64,000 bases of DNA, from assembly GCA_022432975.1 (NCBI GenBank), contig CM039512.1, positions 35,337,730 to 35,401,729 on the forward strand. The letters run 5' to 3'. Positions 22,103 to 32,584 of the stretch are shown one piece after another. This DNA comes from Begonia masoniana. Its lineage: Eukaryota; Streptophyta; Magnoliopsida; Cucurbitales; Begoniaceae. A program made the translations under genes and the position numbers. Numbering within the stretch: the first letter of the stretch is position 1; the number at the start of each line of letters is the position of its first letter. The notes beneath the pieces were generated by a model, which was not told where the DNA came from, made no database searches, and saw only the letters and a program-made list of their open reading frames with translations.

Positions 22103-22749
22103 TCCAGATGGAGGAAATTCATCCTAGTAGAGAAGAAAATCTTCCGTGAAGAGTGAGAGAAAATAGATAGATTTTGTGGGAGAAAAAAAAAATTGTGGGA
22201 GATTTTCTCAATAGTACCATGGTTCCGTTAAGGATTCCATGATTGATTTTTAACTAGAAAATGATCGAGTGAAGCTGAAAAAAAAAAAAACCACTTGGAA
22301 GAAAGGCCATTAACAAAAATTATGAACTTATTAACAATAGTTTGTTTATTTTAAGAAAAGCAAAAACGATTAAATTATGATAGAATATAGAAGAAGAACG
22401 TACATGTTTTAGGTGATGAACAGAAAAGTATAATTCACTATTAACATTTATGCTACTAATTTAGTCTAATCACCTATATTTCATGCTATTATAGATTTGT
22501 AAGAAAAATTGATTTACGCTGCTCAAACTAGAAAAATAACAAATTAAAGATAAGGGACAAAGAACCTTGAAAGGGTCGAATTCGAAAAACCTGTTAGAAA
22601 ATCGACGCATTCGAAAATTACTATACCAACCGAAATGGAGAAGAAAGCTAGTAAGGAGAAAATGGAGAAATTTTTTGAGTACCATTCACAACTAAGTAGA
22701 CTTGAATAAAAATGGGAAGACTAATATACCCAAGTGAGAGATTTGTTGT

Positions 22750-22767
22750 TCTCTCTCTCTCTCTCTC
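22750..22767. repeat. CT dinucleotide microsatellite
   Basis: A short (CT)n run, with further CTCTCT blocks to about 22796. Confidence 0.8.
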
Positions 22768-23752
22768 ACACTAGCCTCTCTCTCTAATTCTCTCTTATGT
22801 GTCTTCCGATTGTTGAATCATTCAACTGCCTATTTTGTGGACATTTATTGTCATTTTTTATATTTAACGACAGAAACTGAAAAAAAAAAAAAAAACATAA
22901 TTTTCGCAATTACTGGGCAACTCAACTATCAAATTATTTTAAAGATCACGTTGGGTCACATGTGATTAAATTTAAAATATGCTCTTAAATTGTATTAATT
23001 ACTCTCCTCTTACATAGTTCCTAGCTTTAATAGTTTGTGTCAAGCTACTAAATTTTGGGAAAAATTAAAAATATTAAATACAAGACAACAATTGAGTTGA
23101 CGCTTCTAACACCTCTTAGTTAAAGAATTTTAAATTATTGTACTTTAATTTTCAATGGTTGACATAAATGTAACATTACGTATATTTACATCATAGATAC
23201 TATAAGAATAAATTTTAATAATTTATACATATTTTTTATTTTAATTAAGGAAAGTTGCTTCTCAATTAGCCCACCACTCAAATAGGTTAGTTGAACTTGA
23301 CCTCTATCTCACCTATCATAACGTACCATTGAATACAAAACATATAACGTGTTGGAATGTACAAAATAAAAACACCAAGGATAATGTACAACATTATAGA
23401 CTAACACCACCAACCATATTCATTTGGTGACTGAAATATTTGATGTAAGGTTCAAGTTGTTTAATAGGAAGTAAAGGGTGTGGGCAGCAATAATAATAAT
23501 AATAACAATAAAAGGTACAGAGAAATGAATAAGTGATAGATGCGAGAAATGCCCAAAATACAAAACATCAAATGTCTTTACATGCATTATCTACTAATGT
23601 ACTGTAACAACAAACAAAAAACCAATCCATTGAATTAACAAACTTACTTGGATTTACAACAATGAGATGCAGCATATAAATATTACCATTTCTTCATCGT
23701 GTAAATTGAATCATCTGATCAAAATTTGTTTAGCAAGGATCTGTTTAAATCA

Positions 23753-25034
23753 ATATCAGCAAAAAATGGAGATACCACTGTCAGAACTCACATAAACACT
23801 GTTTAAATTCTTCTTTCAAGAAACCAAGATTTTCTAAAAAAAATAAATAAATGATCTATTTCACAAGCAATTTAGTGTGCTAGGAGATTTCTTGCTGTCC
23901 ATAAAGCTAAAATAAAAACCAAAAGACATAGCTCCCAACAATCTTGTAATCTACAGCAATTACTCGAGGTGTTCAATAAAGTTTTCCTCGTACTTCATCA
24001 ATTAAAATCAACACTCTCAGAAATAAAATTTTCAAGTTACAAAATACAAGTGTAATATAGGTATTATAAGATCATAAAAGGATTCTAATTGCCAGGCCCT
24101 TAAGGCTACAGTAAGCATTGCATGAAGACAGACCTTTAATCGCATTTGGTTTACCATATTTGACATTTGAAGCAACCTAAATAGTCCAGCAAGCAGCATC
24201 CTCTTTGTAAAATTTTGATCGCCTGCACAAATCATTTCTTACTATAAGGTTACAACTATTGTTGGATGGAATAACCGACACATAAGGTTGTTTTACTGTA
24301 AATGAAAAGAAGGAAAAGGGGTGAAAAACAATTTTCAAGAAAACCTCTATCAGGCTTCATTAAGATTACCTGCCATTTCTCCAAATTATGATTAGACAAC
24401 AATATTCTCTGTATTATCCTTGCCCGCTACCTTATAACACTCAAAATTTGCATAGTAATGGCATTATAGGATGGCTGATATTCACATCCCAGCGGTAGAG
24501 AAAATGATTTCAACAGAAAGAAACCTTTCTAATTCAAATTAAGATGGTCAAGATGGAATCACTGCTGAAGTGGCCATCCACCAAAAAATTTCAATCGGCA
24601 GCATACCATCTTTCATGCATGATATAGAAAACAAAACCTGAGTCTTCTAATAAAATAAGATTTATAGGTTACCTCAAAACCGAGAAAGCAAATTTAAGCC
24701 CTTTCAGCAGTAGAGTCAATAATTCATGTGTTTGAACCTGACCTATTTATATGGTGTCCAACATGAAGAATGTGCAAGAAAACTGAACATTTTCAATGGA
24801 GAGACCACATCCTAAATTTAAATAGATCCATGAAAATGTCATGACAGAATACCTACCTCAACCCTTTTCACCTCAAATAATATTGACGGAAGGAGATGGA
24901 ATAGTCAACAAATCTCTGAGATAGGGAAAAAAGGTTTTACCCAAGGTGAAAAATTAAATCAAGGTACCAAAAGCGCACAACATAGAACTTAATAAAACGA
25001 AAAGAGTACCTCAATCACTCTCAGAGTCCAGACA
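23753..25034. repeat. Flank segment X, first copy of a tandem duplication
   Basis: About 1.28 kb found again almost unchanged at 27138-28417. Together with the LTR at 25035 and 49 bp of leader it makes a duplicated unit of about 3.39 kb. On the minus strand it contains short open blocks bounded by splice-like sites (24737-24673) and a 67-aa frame at 24235-24032. Relative to the second copy it has single-base differences, including an extra C near 24425 and an extra G near 24890. Confidence 0.9.
24673..24737 (-). other. Possible host exon remnant
   Basis: On the minus strand GGTCAG precedes a 65-nt open block that can be read VQTHELLTLLLKGLKFAFSV and is followed by GAG/GTAACC. A neighbouring block upstream (minus strand, about 24920-24860) ends GTTGAG/GTAGGT. 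In the second copy of the segment it reads open as LLTIPSPSSILFEVKRVE and joins this block in phase. Further blocks do not join in a consistent phase. The gene is not recognised. It may be a host-gene remnant or chance. Confidence 0.25.
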
Positions 25035-25308
25035 TGTAATACCCGGTTCTGTTAAACCATTTCTCCATTCCTTTTAAACTAATGACACAATTTTTTTTGT
25101 GGCAATATTAAATGTAGGGTTAGTGGATGACTAGGCAAGGGCATAAGGGTAATTAGAAATCTAAAGGTGGATAACGTATTTAAGGAAACTATTATCGAAG
25201 TAGCCGCCACTCTTTTATTCCATTTCCTCCCCATTCTCAGCTCCTCAGCTTAGCAGAGCGCGATAGGAGACCCCCTTCGACCTTCTCCAGCGATTTCCTC
25301 CGAACTTG

Positions 25309-25526
25309 GTGAGTTTTGCTTCTATTCTAGCTACATTGTATCTATTATTGGTGGGAGGGATGATATTGAGGTTTTGGAGAAAACAGTGAGCGAGTGTTAG
25401 TTTCGATTTAAGTTGAAATCGGGAATGCACAATGACTAGAGTTTCCAAAACAGTTTCCCTTAGATTTATAGTGGTTTGAGATGAAGGTTAGAGGAAATTT
25501 AATGTATGCTCTGTCCATGGTTATAG
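25309..25526 (+). promoter_or_regulatory. Predicted LTR intron 1 (element B, upstream LTR copy)
   Basis: CTTG/GTGAGT at 25309 to GGTTATAG ending at 25526, 218 nt. The following putative exon (25527-25580) is 54 nt, the same length as the equivalent exon in LTR H. The same sites occur in the LTRs at 28418 and 35119. Confidence 0.4.
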
Positions 25527-25580
25527 GTTCGAGTAATACCCGAAGTAGCTTGCAAACAAGTTTTCTTTCCAGGAGACCAA

Positions 25581-26063
25581 GTAAGTAAAGTACTGCCTGT
25601 GCCTTCGGGCCTACATCACAAAACAGTAGGTTTATGCATGTTTGAGTATTTTCTGTATGTTATGCATCATGTTTTTGAAAGAATACGAAAATGAATTTTC
25701 ATATATCATATGGAAAGACGAGTACAGATTGAAACGCATTAGCGGTTAAGGGAACTAATCCACCCCTTAACTGATGTAGAGGATTTATGACATTGGGAGA
25801 GTTGATCCCACTCCCAAGGGAATTGAGGGATCAGAACAGCTATTAAGGGACCTCATCCACCCCTTAACTAATGAAGAGAATGTAGACATTGGGAGAGTTG
25901 ATCCCACTCCCAAGGGAATCATGGGATCTGATCAGTAGACAAACGATGCGCAACTGAGATGAGAAAGTAGAAACTGCATAATTAGGTTTCATGTTTCAGC
26001 TTGTCATTCCATTATTGCTTTACTTACTTAGCATTAGGCTAATAGATGAGTTTTGTGATGTAG
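25581..26063 (+). promoter_or_regulatory. Predicted LTR intron 2 (element B, upstream LTR copy)
   Basis: Donor CCAA/GTAAGT at 25581 to GTGATGTAG ending at 26063, 483 nt. It is aligned in order and context with intron 2 of A, C, D and E, including a GGGCCTACATCA block after the donor. Confidence 0.4.
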
Positions 26064-26576
26064 GTGTTGAGGATACTGCAGGTGAATTTCCTGAGTGCAC
26101 AGATGATTAGAAGTGGTTGGAGGAGTACATCTATGTCTCGGCTTGGTAAACTGATGAGGCGGGTTAACTGGTGTCAGCAGTTGTTGAAGTTTAATTGATA
26201 ATGGTTTAGTCTGAGTATGTCGAGTTTTCATAACAGTAGAAATTTTAGCATTTTGAATACGTTTTGAGATTTACTGATACTAGTAATCTGTTGAGTTTTA
26301 AATGTTGATTTTTATCGGGTTTGATTAATACCATGGCTTGAGTCGTTCCTGAATGGTCTTGGGAAGCAAGTAAATACCTTTCTGTAGATAGTGTTGTGTT
26401 TCTTTTCTACCGAATGGTGTCGAGTGTTTTGTTCGTCGGATGATATAAGTGTTTTGTTTGTCGTCTAGTGCCCGGATGAGGGAGATCATCCAGCTGACGT
26501 CACTGGTGGATGTAGAGTAAAGTCGATCGGATGAAGGAGATCATCCGGCTGACGTCACCGGTAGATGAAGGACGTA

Positions 26577-26774
26577 TTTTGTCGTTTAGTGACCGGATGA
26601 CAAATCTTATGTTTTGTCGTTTAGTGACCGAATGACAAATCTTATGTTTTGTCGTTTAGTGACCGGATGACAAATCTTATGTTTTGTCGTTTAGTGACCG
26701 GAAGACAAATTTTATGTTTTGTCGTTTAGTGACCGGATGACTAATCTTACGCTTTGTCGTTTAGTGACCGGTGG
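26577..26774 (+). repeat. 35-bp tandem array in element B LTR (copy 1)
   Basis: Five units of 35 bp plus a partial sixth, each carrying GTCGTTTAGTGACCGG. The equivalent arrays at 29959-30122 and 36663-36854 have one fewer and the same number of units. It lies near the LTR 3' end. Confidence 0.9.
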
Positions 26775-27137
26775 ATGTCTTCAAATAGCCTTCCCCCTTT
26801 TCGTTGACTTTGCTCAGCGGTCGATGAAATTGACTTTGAAATCTTTAATTTTTTTACGAGTTAAACCTTTGCTTCTCAACTGATTATTTCTTAATATTCC
26901 CAACGATTATTTTAATATGGTTTGTTTAATTTACTTTTGTTTAAACGATTTCTGCTGCAAGTTTTCATGTTTTGTCCAAATTCAAGTTTTGAATTTTTAA
27001 CGAAGATTTAAATTTGGCACAGGTTTTTTTTTGTGTAATATTCAGGTTTAAGAGTGACAAACCGGGTTAAGAGAATTCGGGCGTTACAGTATGGTATCAG
27101 AGACATTCAGTTAAACCGTTCAAAAGATTTCTCATCA

Positions 27138-28417
27138 ATATCAGCAAAAAATGGAGATACCACTGTCAGAACTCACATAAACACTGTTTAAATTCTTCTT
27201 TCAAGAAACCAAGATTTTCTAAAAAAAATAAATAAATGATCTATTTCACAAGCAATTTAGTGTGCTAGGAGATTTCTTGCTGTCCATAAAGCTAAAATAA
27301 AAACCAAAAGACATAGCTCCCAACAATCTTGTAATCTACAGCAATTACTCGAGGTGTTCAATAAAGTTTTCCTCGTACTTCATCAATTAAAATCAACACT
27401 CTCAGAAATAAAATTTTCAAGTTACAAATACAAGTGTAATATAGGTATTATAAGATCATAAAAGGATTCTAATTGCCAGGCCCTTAAGGCTACAGTAAGC
27501 ATTGCATGAAGACAGACCTTTAATCGCATTTGGTTTACCATATTTGACATTTGAAGCAACCTAAATAGTCCAGCAAGCAGCATCCTCTTTGTAAAATTTT
27601 GATCGCCTGCACAAATCATTTCTTACTATAAGGTTACAACTATTGTTGGATGGAATAACCGACACATAAGGTTGTTTTACTGTAAATGAAAAGAAGGAAA
27701 AGGGGTGAAAAACAATTTTCAAGAAAACCTCTATCAGGCTTCATTAAGATTACCTGCCATTTCTCCAAATTATGATTAGACAACAATATTCTCTGTATTA
27801 TCCTTGCCGCTACCTTATAACACTCAAAATTTGCATAGTAATGGCATTATAGGATGGCTGATATTCACATCCCAGCGGTAGAGAAAATGATTTCAACAGA
27901 AAGAAACCTTTCTAATTCAAATTAAGATGGTCAAGATGGAATCACTGCTGAAGTGGCCATCCACCAAAAAATTTCAATCGGCAGCATACCATCTTTCATG
28001 CATGATATAGAAAACAAAACCTGAGTCTTCTAATAAAAATAAGATTTATAGGTTACCTCAAAACCGAGAAAGCAAATTTAAGCCCTTTCAGCAGTAGAGT
28101 CAATAATTCATGTGTTTGAACCTGACCTATTTATATGGTGTCCAACATGAAGAATGTGCAAGAAAACTGAACATTTTCAATGGAGAGACCACATCCTAAA
28201 TTTAAATAGATCCATGAAAATGTCATGACAGAATACCTACCTCAACCCTTTTCACCTCAAATAATATTGACGAAGGAGATGGAATAGTCAACAAATCTCT
28301 GAGATAGGGAAAAAAGGTTTTACCCAAGGTGAAAAATTAAATCAAGGTACCAAAAGCGCACAACATAGAACTTAATAAAACGAAAAGAGTACCTCAATCA
28401 CTCTCAGAGTCCAGACA
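27138..28417. repeat. Flank segment X', second copy
   Basis: Direct repeat of 23753-25034. The junction with the element leader shares ATCA (27134-27137). It is bounded on the right by the true 5' LTR of element B. The minus-strand 65-aa frame at 27619-27422 repeats the one at 24235. Confidence 0.95.
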
Positions 28418-30442
28418 TGTAATACCCGGTTCTGTTAAACCATTTCTCCATTCCTTTTAAACTAATGACACAATTTTTTTTGTGACAATATTAAATGTAG
28501 GGTTAGTGGATGACTAGGCAAGGGCATAAGGGTAATTAGAAATCTAAAGGTGGATAACGTATTTAAGGAAACTATTATCGAAGTAGCCGCCACTCTTTTA
28601 TTCCATTTCCTCCCCATTCTCAGCTCCTCAGCTTAGCAGAGCGCGATAGGAGACCCCCTTCGACCTTCTCCAGCGATTTCCTCCGAACTTGGTGAGTTTT
28701 GCTTCTATTCTAGCTACATTGTATCTATTATTGGTGGGAGGGATGATATTGAGGTTTTGGAGAAAACAGTGAGCGAGTGTTAGTTTCGATTTAAGTTGAA
28801 ATCGGGAATGCACAATGACTAGAGTTTCCAAAACAGTTTCCCTTAGATTTATAGTGGTTTGAGATGAAGGTTAGAGGAAATTTAATGTATGCTCTGTCCA
28901 TGGTTATAGGTTCGAGTAATACCCGAAGTAGCTTGCAAACAAGTTTTCTTTCCAGGAGACCAAGTAAGTAAAGTACTGCCTGTGCCTTCGGGCCTACATC
29001 ACAAAACAGTAGGTTTATGCATGTTTGAGTATTTTCTGTATGTTATGCATCATGTTTTTGAAAGAATACGAAAATGAATTTTCATATATCATATGGAAAG
29101 ACGAGTACAGATTGAAACGCATTAGCGTTAAGGGAACTAATCCACCCCTTAACTGATGTAGAGGATTTATGACATTGGGAGAGTTGATCCCACTCCCAAG
29201 GGAATTGAGGGATCAGAACAGCTATTAAGGGACCTCATCCACCCCTTAACTAATGAAGAGGATGTAGACATTGGGAGAGTTGATCCCACTCCCAAGGGAA
29301 TCATGGGATCTGATCAGTAGACAAACGATGCGCAACTGAGATGAGAAAGTAGAAACTGCATAATTAGGTTTCATGTTTCAGCTTGTCATTCCATTATTGC
29401 TTTACTTACTTAGCATTAGGCTAATAGATGAGTTTTGTGATGTAGGTGTTGAGGATACTGCAGGTGAATTTCCTGAGTGCACAGATGATTAGAAGTGGTT
29501 GGAAGAGTACATCCATGTCTCGGCTTGGTAAACTGATGAGGCGGGTTAACTGGTGTCAGCAGTTGTTGAAGTTTAGTTGATAATGGTTTAGTCTGAGTAT
29601 GTCGAGTTTTCATAACAGTAGAAATTTAGCATTTTGAATACGTTTTGAGATTTACTGATACTAGTAATCTGTTGAGTATTAAATGTTGATTTTTATCGGG
29701 TTTGATTAATACCATGGCTTGAGTCGTTCCTGAATGGTCTTGGGGAAGCAAGTAAATTCCTTTCTGTAGATAGTGTTGTGTTTCTTTTCTACCGAATGGT
29801 GTCGAGTGTTTTGTTCGTCGGATGATATAAGTGTTTTGTTTGTCGTCTAGTGCCCGGATGAGGGAGATCATCCGGCTGACGTCACTGGTGGATGTAGAGT
29901 AAAGTCGATCGGATGAAGGAGATCATCCGGCTGACGTCACCGGTAGATGAAGGACGTATTTTGTCGTTTAGTGACCGGATGACAAATCTTATGTTTTGTC
30001 GTTTAGTGACCGGATGACAAATCTTATGTTTTGTCGTTTAGTGACCGGAAGACAAATTTTATGTTTTGTCGTTTAGTGACCGGATGACTAATCTTACGCT
30101 TTGTCGTTTAGTGACCGGTGGATGTCTTCAAATAGCCTTCCCCCTTTTCGTTGACTTTGCTCAGCGGTCGATGAAATTGACTTTTGAAATCTTAAATTTT
30201 TTTTTTATTTACGAGTTAAACCTTTGCTTCTCAACTGATTATTTCTTAATATTCCCAACGATTATTTTAATATGGTTTGTTTAGTTAACTTTTGTTTAAA
30301 CGATTTCCGCTGCAAGTTTTCATGTTTTGTCCAAATTCAAGTTTTGAATTTTTAACGAAGTTTTAAATTTGGCCCAAGTTTTTTTTTGTAATATTCGGGT
30401 TTAAGAGTGACAAACCGGGTTAAGAGAATTCGGGGCGTTACA
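28418..30442 (+). repeat. Element B 5' LTR
   Basis: 2025 bp, TG to CA. Contains a duplicated block of about 95 bp near 29130-29315 (TTGGGAG...CTCCCAA hairpins), two TGACGTCA palindromes (about 29878 and 29934) next to CCGGATGA...TCATCCGG hairpins, and a 35-bp tandem array (29959-30122). Splice-like signals correspond to those of the upstream LTR copy. Confidence 0.95.
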
Positions 30443-30445
30443 GTA

Positions 30446-30458
30446 TGGTATCATAGAC
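30446..30458 (+). promoter_or_regulatory. Element B primer-binding site (variant)
   Basis: TGGTATCATAGAC, 3 bp after the LTR. The duplicated leader at 27092 reads TGGTATCAGAGAC, so the copy belonging to the full element carries a G-to-T change. Confidence 0.85.
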
Positions 30459-30525
30459 ATTCAGTTAAACCGTTCAAAAGATTTCTCATCAGTGCCAATC
30501 GTTGCATGGAAGTACTTCAACAACT

Positions 30526-30587
30526 GTAAGTGTTTATGTTAGTCTTAGTAATTAGATGTATATGAGAGTAGTTAACCTTTTTACAAG
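30526..30587 (+). promoter_or_regulatory. Predicted leader intron before gag (element B)
   Basis: CAACT/GTAAGT at 30526 to CTTTTTACAAG ending at 30587, 62 nt, 11 nt before the gag ATG. Same position and size class as in A, C, D and E. Confidence 0.4.
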
Positions 30588-30598
30588 AATCCGGTATA

Positions 30599-32584
30599 AT
30601 GGCCAGACGCCCAGGAAGACCAAGAGTGCCTAGAGAAATGCCTAATGTAAGAGGTGAGGAGGAGCTTAGTGTGATTAGGCAGCTGACGGATTTGGTGCGT
30701 CAGCAGACTGACATAGTGCGACAACAGTCCGACCAATTAGGAGTGTTATTGAACCGGGAAGCACAAGGAAGTGCCAACTCCGGCCATGGCAATGAGCATT
30801 CAGGGGACCGATTTCGTAGACTTCAACCGCCTACATTTGATGGAAGATCATCTAACCCGATTGTTGCTGAAGAATGGTTAAGGAAGATTGAGAGCATGCT
30901 CCGATGTGCCAACGTCGGAGAAGGAGATAAGGTCACCCTGGCAACGTTTCATTTTGCTGGAGATGCCCAGCTTTGGTGGGAGACAATTGAGACCACCACT
31001 GATACTTTGGCTATGACTTGGTCTCAGTTTAAGGACACCTTCTTTGAGAAATATTTTAACAGCACGGTCCAGACTGCGAAGAAGGTGGAGTTCATGAACT
31101 TGAAGCAGACCGGGTCTGTGGCAGAGTATGTTAGACAATTTGAGTCTCTTTCCAGATTCGCTGGACACTTCATTCACAGAAACGAAGATAAGGTGTTTCA
31201 ATTTATGAATGGACTGAAGCCAGAGGTGTACAGAGGAGTCAAGTATTCAGGTTTTAAAGGATTGCCTTTCAGTGAAGTTGTGTCCACAGCCTTGGAGGTG
31301 GAGGAAGCCGAGATGAAATGTTCTGGGCCGAAGGAAGCCCCACGAAAGTTTGTTCAACCCCAACAACAGAGAGGAACGAAGAGGCCAAATGAAGGCCAGT
31401 ATAGCCAAGGAATGGGGAAGAAGGTACCGGATACCAAGACATTTCCTCTGTGCCCGAGGTGTTCGAAGAATCACTCGGGAGAGTGTAGATTTGGATCGGG
31501 TAAGTGCTTCAACTGTGAAGAGGTTGGACACTTGTACAAGGATTGCCCAAAACCCCGGGTCATTCGATGTTTCCATTGCAACAAGGTTGGCCATGTCAAC
31601 AGAGACTGCCCAGCCTTGAAGGGCGGACCTGCCAGGATTAAGCCAAGAATATTCTCCATGATGGGATCAAGTGATGAGGACCAGCCCGCTGTAGTATCAG
31701 GTACTATATTGGTTAACTCTATACCTGCTTTTACTTTGATAGATTCGGGTGCAACACATTCTTTTGTAGCCTCTACTTTTGCTGATAAGTTAGATGCACA
31801 GTTTACTTCCTCTGAGCATGTGTTTAACGTAGCATTACCCTCTGGTGAACGCATGCACTCTAACCAAGTGATGCCTGATAGCGTTGTATTAGTAGGAAAT
31901 ATGAATTTGCCTGCCGATCTCATTATCATGGACATAACGGGATTTGATGTAATCTTAGGGATGGATTGGTTGTTTAAGCATTATGCCACAATAGATTGTA
32001 GGACTGGAATTGTTGGTTTTCAACCCCCTGGAGGTTCAAACCATACCTTCCAAGCTCTGAAGAAGAGTAAGGAAATGACTGTAATGACCTCTGCCAATTG
32101 TAAACCCTCCCCATGCAAAGAGTATTTGTGCTTTTTGGCCAGTGTTTTAGACACACAACTAGTAGAGAAATCAAGCCCCAAAAATGTCTTAGTTGTCCAA
32201 GACTTCCCTGAAGTATTCCTAGATGACCTTCCTGGCTTGCCACCAGATAGGGAAATTGAATTTGTGGTACATGTTTACCCCGGCGCCGAGCCTGTGTCCA
32301 AAAATCCATATAGACTAGCGCCAACAGAACTTAAAGAATTGAAGAAACAGTTAGAGGATTTGTTGGCGAAGGGGTTCATACGCCCCAGCTTTTCACCATG
32401 GGGTGCACCTGTCCTTTTTGTCAAAAAGAAAGATGGATCAATGCGTATGTGCATAGACTATAGAGAATTGAATAAACTGACTGTCAAGAACAAGTATCCA
32501 TTGCCGCGGATTGATGATCTATTTGATCAGCTTAAGGGTGCAAGAGTTTTCTCTAAGATTGACCTTAGGTCCGGTTATTACTAG
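30599..32584 (+). CDS. Element B Gag-protease-RT N terminus (ends at TAG)
   Basis: 661 aa from ATG 30599. Order: Gln-rich coiled-coil-like segment [19 protein letters not shown] (residues about 34-55), gag capsid domain (about 70-230), basic linker, two zinc knuckles [14 protein letters not shown] and [14 protein letters not shown] (about 305-340) preceded by [12 protein letters not shown], protease [13 protein letters not shown] (about 378) and ILGMDWL (about 448), then [18 protein letters not shown] and [11 protein letters not shown]. The stop TAG at 32582 replaces the Gln of the usual SGYHQ motif. The frame continues uninterrupted beyond it. Gag assembles particles; the protease processes the polyprotein. 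Confidence 0.95.
   Translation: MARRPGRPRVPREMPNVRGEEELSVIRQLTDLVRQQTDIVRQQSDQLGVLLNREAQGSANSGHGNEHSGDRFRRLQPPTFDGRSSNPIVAEEWLRKIESMLRCANVGEGDKVTLATFHFAGDAQLWWETIETTTDTLAMTWSQFKDTFFEKYFNSTVQTAKKVEFMNLKQTGSVAEYVRQFESLSRFAGHFIHRNEDKVFQFMNGLKPEVYRGVKYSGFKGLPFSEVVSTALEVEEAEMKCSGPKEAPRKFVQPQQQRGTKRPNEGQYSQGMGKKVPDTKTFPLCPRCSKNHSGECRFGSGKCFNCEEVGHLYKDCPKPRVIRCFHCNKVGHVNRDCPALKGGPARIKPRIFSMMGSSDEDQPAVVSGTILVNSIPAFTLIDSGATHSFVASTFADKLDAQFTSSEHVFNVALPSGERMHSNQVMPDSVVLVGNMNLPADLIIMDITGFDVILGMDWLFKHYATIDCRTGIVGFQPPGGSNHTFQALKKSKEMTVMTSANCKPSPCKEYLCFLASVLDTQLVEKSSPKNVLVVQDFPEVFLDDLPGLPPDREIEFVVHVYPGAEPVSKNPYRLAPTELKELKKQLEDLLAKGFIRPSFSPWGAPVLFVKKKDGSMRMCIDYRELNKLTVKNKYPLPRIDDLFDQLKGARVFSKIDLRSGYY

Larger units (their letters stand above)
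21491..23752. other. AT-rich intergenic DNA without a recognisable gene
   Basis: Pyrimidine-rich tracts (21550-21760), a palindromic CGACCCCGATCGGGTCG (about 21878-21894), the palindrome GAAGGAAAATTTTTCCTTC (about 22017-22035), a TATA-like palindrome (22085-22102), a CT microsatellite (22750-22767) and poly-A runs. No frame here matches a domain I know. Confidence 0.5.
25035..27088 (+). repeat. Element B LTR, extra upstream copy
   Basis: 2054 bp, TGTAATACCC to GGCGTTACA, nearly identical to the LTRs at 28418 and 35119. It is followed by only 49 bp of element leader including a consensus primer-binding site (27092), then by the repeated flank. It is therefore a by-product of a tandem duplication and not an independent insertion. 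Confidence 0.95.

Noticed and set aside
25245..25448. Repeated 67-aa minus-strand frame METLVIVHSRFQLKS (also at 28628 and 35330)
   Set aside because: Its three copies are simply the three element B LTRs. It lies antisense to the predicted leader exon, with no known domain.
26577..26774. Regular 35-bp repeats resembling a CRISPR array
   Set aside because: The units are contiguous with no unique spacers, lie within an LTR, and the genome is a plant's. They are a tandem repeat.
25030..28417. Two separate insertions of element B family LTRs, one of them a solo LTR
   Set aside because: The repeated flank and leader show that the upstream LTR belongs to a tandem duplication; it is not an independent insertion with its own target duplication.
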